A program made the position numbers and the translations under genes. Shown here piece after piece: positions 8,156-15,210 of a stretch of DNA of 64,000 nt. Source of the stretch: Reyranella sp. (GTDB lineage: Bacteria > Pseudomonadota > Alphaproteobacteria > Reyranellales > Reyranellaceae). The stretch lies in contig NZ_JAUSBN010000013.1 of the NCBI RefSeq assembly GCF_030651995.1, positions 28,909-92,908 of the forward strand, given 5' to 3'. The number at the start of each line of letters is the position of its first letter. Position 1 is the stretch's first letter. The notes beneath the pieces are model-generated. The model saw only the letters and a list, made by a program, of their open reading frames with translations, did no database searches and was not told where the DNA came from.

Positions 8156-8474
8156 CTGCGCTACAACAGTCAGCTAGCCTGTTTTCCAGTGCAGGCGTAG
8201 TGACAAAGCCTGCTTGCCCCACTAATCTTTGCCCGCAGGAGTTGCGTGCCGTACGCGTTGCAGTGAGTGGGGTGGCGGAGCACGGACCCTGGGACTAGGC
8301 GCCTGGATGAAGCGGGAGCGCGTGTGCTGCGAGCGCCGTCGCAACTCATTGGGCGCCCGAGAATATCAACGACCTCACGAACCTGGCTTGTTGTCTCAAG
8401 TGGTCGCTGCGCCGAGTCCCGCCTCCGTTTCCTTCGGACTTGTCACCAGCGTTTTATCCTTGTGAGAAAGCTTC
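8156..8474. other. Leader region of the RTX gene, no gene seen
   Basis: This 319-bp region runs from the end of the truncated soeC copy to the RTX start. I see no supported gene, no RNA and no consensus promoter. Its base composition is more even than the surrounding DNA, like the RTX gene itself, so it probably arrived with that gene. Only a weak purine stretch (GAGAAAG) precedes the start codon. Confidence 0.5.
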
Positions 8475-11400
8475 ATGCCTAGCACCGCTCCGCTGGCCAC
8501 ACGTTTCCGTCATCCGCTGGGAAATGGCGCGATCACACCCGCCGCCGATGGAGATGGCTACTACGTCGCCCAAGGTTTCAACGAGCCTAATCCAGACGTG
8601 GGGGGAAGCTTCCATCTCGGTGTAGATTGGAACGGCGATGGAGGAGGTGACACGGACCTCGGTCGGCCCGTATATGCTGTCGCCAATGGCGCCGTCATTG
8701 CTGTCGTCTCGAACCAAGGCGCCTCCACGACAGGCTTCGGCAACTATGTCGTGATCCGCCACGATCTGCCGGAGCCAACACTTGTCGATGGCGTAAGCGT
8801 CACTCGTGTAAACAGCCTGTACGCCCATCTCGACAACGTGTCCGGCCTGTCGGTGGGATCGGTGGTCTCAATCGGCCAGCAGATCGGTGCGTTGGGCAAG
8901 AGCGGCAACGCCGATGCTGCGCATTTGCATTTCGAGATGACGAGGGGCGACGTTCTGCCCATCAGTGACGATGGCTACAATCCGGCCGGCGCGCCGGGTG
9001 CCTGGATCGATCCGGTGTCTTTCATTGATGGAGGAACGCCTTCTGCAAGCGAGCTATCGGAAGCCGAGATCATCCGAATCGGAACTGCCATGGCCCGCGC
9101 CTCCTATGGCGGCGGTGGGATCCCCTCCGAGTTTCAGGGCACATGGCGAGGCGCCGAGGATCGGCTCAACTATGACGATTCGTATCGTGAGTACATAGCG
9201 AGCCTCTCCACTTCGACGGAGACCTGGAAGCTTCTTGATCGAGATGCCTTAGGAATGACGCTACTTTCGGGAGGAGAAAATTTCTCGGCTGGTGGCTTGT
9301 ATCGATCCAGCGTTGGCTTGATTGGCGACCCTGACGAGGAGAACGTTGGTGAAGCCCTGGTCGCAGAGCGCACGGTCAATGGTGAACGAACGGTCGTGAT
9401 TGCGTTTCGCGGATCCGATGGACGCGATGCGCTTACTGAACGCCAGACATTCTCCGAGGGTGGACTGGGTGGATACTACGACGGGATGCAACCGCTTATC
9501 GATGCGGTCCACGCCTATGTGTTCGCGAGTCAATTTTCTGATGACAAGATCACCAGCGTAATCGTTTCTGGTCACAGTCTTGGCGGAACCTTGGTTGATC
9601 TATTCGCGCGACGAGATGCGGATCTTTTCTCCAACGTGGAACTTAGTCTGGTATCTCTTGCATCAGCAGGACTGCCCGCCGATTTGGCTGAGATTGCTGT
9701 TAGCTCAGCCGTAGATAGGTACGTCGGAATCGCCCACACGGACGATCGAGTCCATAACCCCAGTTTGCAGGTGTCCGGGCCCGGCCTTACTTCAACCTAC
9801 CTATTGGAGCTATTCAATCAGCCTTCGCCCACTACTGTTTCAATAGACCTGCCCAATCTCAGAAACGACGAGGTCATTTATCCGGATTATAGGGCTTGGT
9901 ACGATTTGGTTCTGTTCTATAGGCATGGCTTTGGAGCAGAGCATAATAGTGAACTGTACTGGGTCAGCATCAATGGACTAACCAGCGACGCGTTGTACGA
10001 CGAGCTGAAACCGGTGATACACCGTATATCGATGGGGTTGGCAGATTATGACCAGGTACGTGATCTCAGTTGGCGGTACTTGGATCTGTTTCAGAGATAC
10101 ACGGGACTCGGCAATGAAAATTACTTCGACGATGCTGGTGCTCGTGCGCTACGGGGATCGAACGGTTCAGACTACATTCTTGGCCTCGATGGAAACGACG
10201 AGATAGTTGGAAACGCCGGCAACGACCTGCTAAGCGGCGGGCGCGGCAACGACAGCATCAATGGCGGCGGTGGTCGAGATGTCATTGCCGGGGGGGCCGG
10301 AACCGATACGCTTGCAGGCGGCACAGCTGGCGACGTCTTTGCTTTCGTCGATGGCGATCTGGGGTTTTGGCAGGCGGGCGCAACCGACATCATCACTGAT
10401 TTCAACCAAGGAAAGAGCACCGTCTACTCCTTGAGCGAAGGGGACTTGATCGATCTTTCGGGTGTGACGTTCCCTACGGCCGGCGGCATCGGGAATATCT
10501 ACACCGTTCGCCTTCGATCAGTTGCCGCCAACTCGGAACTTCCCGCTGGCGCGGTTCTCGAGATCTTGCGGGACTCCGGGATTTGGCAGTCAGTTGCCAG
10601 ACTTAACGGAGTGCTGCCGGGGTATGTCGTCAACGTCGCTCTAACAGAGGCGCAATCTCAATCCAGGAGCGGCACGGCGTTCGTTGTTGACCAGGTTGTT
10701 GCCGCGACTACGTGGACAATTAGCCCTGCAACACCCTCCGTCACCGAGGGCAACAGGACTATCGACTTCGAAATTCGCCGAACCGGCAGTTCACTGCTGA
10801 CCGAAACGGTTTACGTCAGCACCACAATGCTGCACGGAAGCTACAATGCCGGTGACTACGTCGGGCTGCTGAACGTCCCCATTACGTTCTCTGCAAGTGA
10901 CCCGACCGAGATCGTTACTCTGCGAATTCGGGATGACGCCAGCGTCGAGCCCACTGAGACATTCGGGCTGATTATCCAAAGGTCACCCACCGACCCTGCC
11001 TCGATCTTCCTTCCCGGAGGGGCCACGACATTCTCGATTGTCGACAATGATGTCGCAGAGCCGCCTGCTGCGGGTGAGATGTTCGTCGGAACAGGTGGAG
11101 ATGACTCCTACTTTGGAACTCCGGGAAACGATGTCGTTCGAGGCAATGGTGGGCGAGATATCCTGCGTGGCAACGGGGGCAACGACGATCTGGCGGGGGC
11201 GACCGGCAACGACCGCCTTTCAGGCGGTGACGGTGACGACACTCTGCAGGGCGGCGTGGGGCAGGACACGCTTCTCGGAGGTTCGGGCAACGACCTTATC
11301 CACGTGGGTGCGCTGAATGCGCTTGGGAGCGGCCCGACGGTGGTGGACGGCGGAACGGGTGTCGATCTACTGACGATGTTTCGGCCGGACCTGACGCAGG

Positions 11401-13361
11401 GAGTGACGATAGGATACGTGAACTCGCCGACAGGTAACAGCTACGCGTTCAGCCTGTCGGATGGAACTAGCGTCAAGGGCATCGAGCATCTCGTCTCCTT
11501 CCAGACCGGGTCGGGCGACGATTACGTCAGCTTCACCAATGTCGAGATTGCCGGCTATCAGAGTCTTTACGGCGGTGGCGGCACTGACGGCGCCACTGTG
11601 GACTTCTCGGCTTTCAGTAGCGATGTCGTGGCGGACTACGAGTGGTGGGGGCGCTACTATATCGGCACCCAGCCTACGGGAGGTTCGTTTCCGGACTTCA
11701 AGTACAAGGTCTTTCTCTACGACGACGTGGAGAATGCCACGATCTATGGCGGTTCTGGCAACGATGTCATGTCACGCCGAAGCGGCGATAACGCGCTGTT
11801 CGGCAACGGTGGGAATGACGATCTAAAGGGTGGTGCTGGCAACGACCGCCTTTCAGGCGGTGACGGTGACGACACTCTGCAAGGCGGCGCGGGGAGCGAT
11901 GAGTTAGCGGGTGGGTTAGGCAACGATCACATCTACGGCGGCGACGGCGACGACAACCTGAATGGTGGTGGCGGTGCCGATTTCATGGACGGCGGGGCGG
12001 GCAATGACACGTACACCGTTGACACCAGCGATACCGTAAGTGACAGCGGGGGCGGGGGCGACGACCGGGTCACCGCCGCCGACTCGTACGCGCTGTCGGC
12101 CGGCAGCGGCATCGAGATCCTGGGTACCACTGCCGATGCGACGCGCGACGTGGCCCTTGCGGGAGACGAAGGCGCGAACCGAATCACTGGCAATGGTGGA
12201 AACAATTTGCTCGATGGACTCGCCGGTAGCGACTCGCTGTTGGGCGGCGCTGGCAACGATATTCTGAAGGGTGGCGCCGGCAAGGACACGCTGGACGGAG
12301 GCTCTGGATCTGACACGGCGGACTATGGCGACAAGACGGTGTTGGTGTCGGTGACATTGGCCGGTTCAGCGAACGCCAAGGTCAAGGTCGGTGGCGTGGT
12401 CGAGGACACCGTTAGCAACATCGAGAACGTGACGGGCGGCTCGGGCAACGACACCCTAACGGGCGACGGGCTGACCAACCGACTGGTCGGCGGTGCCGGC
12501 AACGATCTCCTCAGGGGCGGCCTGGGCACCGACGTGCTGGACGGCGGCACGGGCCTGGATACGGCAGACTATAGCGACAAGACGGCATCGGTGTCGGTGA
12601 CGCTGGCCGGTTCAGCGAACGCCAAGGTCAAGGTCGGTGGCGTGGTCGAGGACACCGTTAGCAACATCGAGAACGTGACGGGCGGCTCGGGCAACGACAC
12701 CCTAACGGGCGACGGGCTGACCAATCGACTGGTCGGCGGTGCCGGCAACGATCTCCTCAGGGGCGGCCTGGGCACCGATGTGCTGGACGGCGGCACGGGC
12801 CTGGATACGGCAGACTACAGCGACAAGACGGCGTTTGTGTCGGTGACGCTGGCCGGTTCAGCGAACGCCAAGGTCAAGGTCGATGGCGTGGTCGAGGACA
12901 CCGTCCGCAACATCGAGAACGTGACGGGCGGCTCGGGCAACGACACCCTTACGGGCGACGGGCTGACCAACCGGCTGGCCGGTGGTGCCGGCAACGACAT
13001 CCTGAACGGCAAGGATGGCAACGACGTGCTCACCGGCGGGGCAGGCAACGATCATTTCGTGTTCGACACCGGACTCAATGCGTTGAACAACGTCGAGTCG
13101 ATCACCGACTTCGATGTGGCGAACGACACGATCCGGCTCGAGAATGCGATCTTCACGGCGCTGACTTCGCCGGGCGTGCTCGCCGCTGGCGCCTTCCATG
13201 TCGGTGCCGGCGCCGCGGCCGCCGACGATCGGATCATCTACAATAGTGCGACCGGCGACCTGTTCTACGACAGTAACGGCAGTGCCTCAGGCGGCGCGGT
13301 GCAAATTGCTGATATGGCCGCGGGCTTGTCCCTTGCGCACACTCATTTCCTGATCGTCTGA
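8475..13361 (+). CDS. Giant RTX protein: M23 peptidase + lipase + Calx-beta + RTX repeats
   Basis: A 1628-aa protein with no signal peptide, as expected for type I secretion. Residues about 10-180 form an M23 (LytM) endopeptidase domain with all metal/catalytic residues in place: His47 and Asp51 (HLGVD), His118 (YAHLD), and His150/His152 (HLHFE). Residues about 300-420 look like a class 3 lipase, with GHSLGG giving nucleophile Ser368. Glycine/aspartate nonapeptide repeats occur at about 561-625, 871-942, 1091-1180 and 1230-1530. A Calx-beta domain (TEGNRTIDFEIRR to TFSIVDND) covers about 746-860. The C-terminus is of the serralysin/RTX secretion type. Base composition is lower in GC than its neighbours (29 of 60 at 9541-9600). 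No type I exporter genes are in the window. Peptidoglycan and lipid targets are inferred. Confidence 0.9.
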   Translation: MPSTAPLATRFRHPLGNGAITPAADGDGYYVAQGFNEPNPDVGGSFHLGVDWNGDGGGDTDLGRPVYAVANGAVIAVVSNQGASTTGFGNYVVIRHDLPEPTLVDGVSVTRVNSLYAHLDNVSGLSVGSVVSIGQQIGALGKSGNADAAHLHFEMTRGDVLPISDDGYNPAGAPGAWIDPVSFIDGGTPSASELSEAEIIRIGTAMARASYGGGGIPSEFQGTWRGAEDRLNYDDSYREYIASLSTSTETWKLLDRDALGMTLLSGGENFSAGGLYRSSVGLIGDPDEENVGEALVAERTVNGERTVVIAFRGSDGRDALTERQTFSEGGLGGYYDGMQPLIDAVHAYVFASQFSDDKITSVIVSGHSLGGTLVDLFARRDADLFSNVELSLVSLASAGLPADLAEIAVSSAVDRYVGIAHTDDRVHNPSLQVSGPGLTSTYLLELFNQPSPTTVSIDLPNLRNDEVIYPDYRAWYDLVLFYRHGFGAEHNSELYWVSINGLTSDALYDELKPVIHRISMGLADYDQVRDLSWRYLDLFQRYTGLGNENYFDDAGARALRGSNGSDYILGLDGNDEIVGNAGNDLLSGGRGNDSINGGGGRDVIAGGAGTDTLAGGTAGDVFAFVDGDLGFWQAGATDIITDFNQGKSTVYSLSEGDLIDLSGVTFPTAGGIGNIYTVRLRSVAANSELPAGAVLEILRDSGIWQSVARLNGVLPGYVVNVALTEAQSQSRSGTAFVVDQVVAATTWTISPATPSVTEGNRTIDFEIRRTGSSLLTETVYVSTTMLHGSYNAGDYVGLLNVPITFSASDPTEIVTLRIRDDASVEPTETFGLIIQRSPTDPASIFLPGGATTFSIVDNDVAEPPAAGEMFVGTGGDDSYFGTPGNDVVRGNGGRDILRGNGGNDDLAGATGNDRLSGGDGDDTLQGGVGQDTLLGGSGNDLIHVGALNALGSGPTVVDGGTGVDLLTMFRPDLTQGVTIGYVNSPTGNSYAFSLSDGTSVKGIEHLVSFQTGSGDDYVSFTNVEIAGYQSLYGGGGTDGATVDFSAFSSDVVADYEWWGRYYIGTQPTGGSFPDFKYKVFLYDDVENATIYGGSGNDVMSRRSGDNALFGNGGNDDLKGGAGNDRLSGGDGDDTLQGGAGSDELAGGLGNDHIYGGDGDDNLNGGGGADFMDGGAGNDTYTVDTSDTVSDSGGGGDDRVTAADSYALSAGSGIEILGTTADATRDVALAGDEGANRITGNGGNNLLDGLAGSDSLLGGAGNDILKGGAGKDTLDGGSGSDTADYGDKTVLVSVTLAGSANAKVKVGGVVEDTVSNIENVTGGSGNDTLTGDGLTNRLVGGAGNDLLRGGLGTDVLDGGTGLDTADYSDKTASVSVTLAGSANAKVKVGGVVEDTVSNIENVTGGSGNDTLTGDGLTNRLVGGAGNDLLRGGLGTDVLDGGTGLDTADYSDKTAFVSVTLAGSANAKVKVDGVVEDTVRNIENVTGGSGNDTLTGDGLTNRLAGGAGNDILNGKDGNDVLTGGAGNDHFVFDTGLNALNNVESITDFDVANDTIRLENAIFTALTSPGVLAAGAFHVGAGAAAADDRIIYNSATGDLFYDSNGSASGGAVQIADMAAGLSLAHTHFLIV
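12315..13052 (+). repeat. Three 246-bp tandem repeats inside the RTX gene
   Basis: Units begin at 12315, 12561 and 12807, each encoding 82 residues. Each opens with TADYxDKT, passes through SVTLAGSANAKVKV and ENVTGGSGNDTLTG, and ends in an RTX stretch. Units one and two are nearly identical at DNA level; the third diverges towards its end. The units are in frame, so copy number can change without breaking the gene. Confidence 0.95.
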
Positions 13362-13479
13362 CATCGGCCATCGAGCCGCCCGTTTCCACCCGTTTCCAAT
13401 GGGCTCACCCGGAGATCGCCCTCATGACCGACGATCACCCTCACGACGCAATGGGACGAGACTCCGGCATTCGCTGCCA
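13362..13479. other. Junction segment between the RTX gene and the right repeat
   Basis: A 118-bp segment with no gene I can support. A short frame starting MTDDHPHDAMGRD at 13423 runs straight into the repeat boundary at 13480 and then out of sense, so it may be the head of a gene cut by the rearrangement. Confidence 0.35.
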
Positions 13480-14142
13480 GAATCTCAGACCGCCGCCTGG
13501 CCGTAGTAGAGGGTGACGGCGTGCTGCGCCTCGGCGAAGAACAGCCAGCGCTCGACGAAGACGCCGGCCGTTCCCACGATCGCGGCGGCGAAGGTCGCGG
13601 CGATGGCGGGCCAGCCGGGGGCAAGGAAGGGGACCAGCGACAGCAGGAACGGCAGGCCGAAGCCCAGCCCGATCGCGATGCGCCGCAGCTTGGCGGCATG
13701 CTTGCGGGCGATGCTGAAGCCCATCTCCTTCAGCAGATAGTTCTCCGAGGTGTGCGGCGCCTCGAACAGACGCACCGTGCCCAGGCGACCGAGGCCGGTC
13801 GCGGTGCCGGCGGTGCTGGTGGCGGGGGCCTCGTCGATGAAGCGCCAGTAGCCCAGCTTCAGCACGGCCGCGAGCGCGATCGAGACGGGCACAAGCACGG
13901 GCACCAGCCCGCCGAGTTGCGGCGGCGCGCCGAAGGCCTGCAACACCGGCGCGAGCCAGAGGAGGCCGGTCATCAGGGCGAGCGCCAGGTAGTTGGGCAC
14001 GACCCAGCCATTGTGCCAGCGCGGCACGGGCTTCAGCGACTGGTAGATCATCGACGTGCAGTAGACCGTGGCGACGGCGCCGAGGGCCGCCAGCACGCCC
14101 GCAGTCTTCGAGACGGTGCCGAGGAAGACCCAGCCGATGCCG
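13480..14142. repeat. 663-bp direct repeat, right copy (within intact soeC)
   Basis: Partner of 7493-8155, same orientation, 11 mismatches and no gaps. This copy continues without a break into the rest of soeC, so it sits in the original gene context on its right side. Confidence 0.95.
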
Positions 14143-14432
14143 AAGAGCCCGGCCGGCAGATAGGTCGCGACGGCGGCGACGCCCTCGCGCGACAGCCACG
14201 ACGACCGCCATTGCGAGAAGGCCCGCCAGGCGCGCTGCTTCTGGCCGAGATGGAAGGTCGAGGACAGCAGGCCGGCGGTGATGGCGGCCAGCGCGAGCGC
14301 CAGCGCCACCAGGCCGAACCGCGGATCCGCCGGCAGCAGGCCGAACGGCGCCAGGACGCCGAGCAGGGTCAGGAGCCCGTAGCCGGCGCCTGAGGCGGTG
14401 GTGAAGAAAATCACCGACAGCGAGGGATGCAC
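13485..14432 (-). CDS. soeC: Sulfite dehydrogenase-type (DmsC-family) membrane anchor
   Basis: A 315-aa integral membrane protein of the DmsC family with about eight hydrophobic segments. It would anchor the catalytic and iron-sulfur subunits to the inner membrane and pass electrons to quinone. It starts MHPSLSVIFFTTASGAGYG, a usual DmsC opening. It follows soeB on the same strand after 31 bp. Its length fits SoeC of SoeABC, the sulfite:quinone oxidoreductase of Allochromatium and marine roseobacters. DMSO or another substrate cannot be ruled out from sequence. Its 3' two-thirds are duplicated at 7493-8155. Confidence 0.8.
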   Translation of the reverse strand: MHPSLSVIFFTTASGAGYGLLTLLGVLAPFGLLPADPRFGLVALALALAAITAGLLSSTFHLGQKQRAWRAFSQWRSSWLSREGVAAVATYLPAGLFGIGWVFLGTVSKTAGVLAALGAVATVYCTSMIYQSLKPVPRWHNGWVVPNYLALALMTGLLWLAPVLQAFGAPPQLGGLVPVLVPVSIALAAVLKLGYWRFIDEAPATSTAGTATGLGRLGTVRLFEAPHTSENYLLKEMGFSIARKHAAKLRRIAIGLGFGLPFLLSLVPFLAPGWPAIAATFAAAIVGTAGVFVERWLFFAEAQHAVTLYYGQAAV

Positions 14433-14463
14433 GTCGTCTCCGAAGGATCAGTTTGTTCGTTGT

Positions 14464-15210
14464 TCATGCCGACAGCAGCCGGTCCAGCCATCCCAGCAGG
14501 CCGCCGGCGGCCGCCGGTTGCGCGGGCTCGAGCCGGGCCGGCGCACCGGTGCAGCCCTGCGTCTGCTGCCGCGGGCGTGGCGGCAGATACTTGTTGGTGG
14601 GCGCATAGCCCAGCTCTTCCATCAGGTTGAAGCCTTCGCGCTCGGCCACCAGCTTGGAGACGGCGGAGTTGGGATCGCCGAGATCGCCGAAGTGGCGCGC
14701 CGAGGCCGGGCAGGTGGCGACGCAGGCCGGCACGCGATCCTCCGGATCGAAGGTCTCGTTGTAGATGCGATCGATGCAGAGCGTGCACTTCTTCATGACG
14801 CCGGCATCTTCGTCGAATTCCCGGGCGCCGTAGGGACAGGCCCAGGAGCAGAGCTTGCAGCCGATGCAGAGGTCCTCGTTGATGAGGACGATGCCGTCCG
14901 CGGCGCGCTTGAAGGACGCGCCGGTCGGACACACGGTCACGCAGGCGGGTTCGGCGCAATGCAGGCACGAGCGCGGAAAATGGACGGTGCGACCGGCAGC
15001 GCCCTCGCCGACCTCGTAGGTGTGCACGCGGTTGAACCAGACGCCGTCGGGCTTGGCCCCGTATGGCGCGAGATCGGTCAGCGGCGCGGCAACACCGCCG
15101 CTGTTCCACTCCTTGCAGTTCACCGCGCAGGCATGACAGCCGACGCAGATGTCGAGATCGATGACGAGGCCCAGGCGCTTCTGCGCGGGCGCGGCAGGCA
15201 GGCTGGTCAC
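14464..15210 (-). CDS. soeB: Four-cluster ferredoxin subunit of sulfite dehydrogenase-type complex
   Basis: A 248-aa DmsB-like protein with four cysteine groups for [4Fe-4S] clusters: CVGCHACAVNC near the start, CLHCAEPACVTVC, CIGCKLCSWAC, and CTLCID paired with CVATC. It relays electrons from the molybdenum subunit to the membrane anchor. There is no signal peptide. The start is GTG 15208-15210, which overlaps the soeA stop (GTGA). The frame is open far upstream, but the homology begins only here (GLVIDLDICVGC). Order A-B-C and size fit SoeB. Confidence 0.88.
   Translation of the reverse strand: MTSLPAAPAQKRLGLVIDLDICVGCHACAVNCKEWNSGGVAAPLTDLAPYGAKPDGVWFNRVHTYEVGEGAAGRTVHFPRSCLHCAEPACVTVCPTGASFKRAADGIVLINEDLCIGCKLCSWACPYGAREFDEDAGVMKKCTLCIDRIYNETFDPEDRVPACVATCPASARHFGDLGDPNSAVSKLVAEREGFNLMEELGYAPTNKYLPPRPRQQTQGCTGAPARLEPAQPAAAGGLLGWLDRLLSA

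Noticed and set aside
12315..13052. Tandem repeats as a possible CRISPR array
   Set aside because: The repeats are 246 bp, contiguous, in frame, and encode RTX units. There are no unique spacers and no cas genes.
8475..13361. The repeat-flanked RTX segment as a composite transposon
   Set aside because: The flanking repeats are soeC coding sequence, in direct orientation, with no transposase, terminal inverted repeats or visible target-site duplication.
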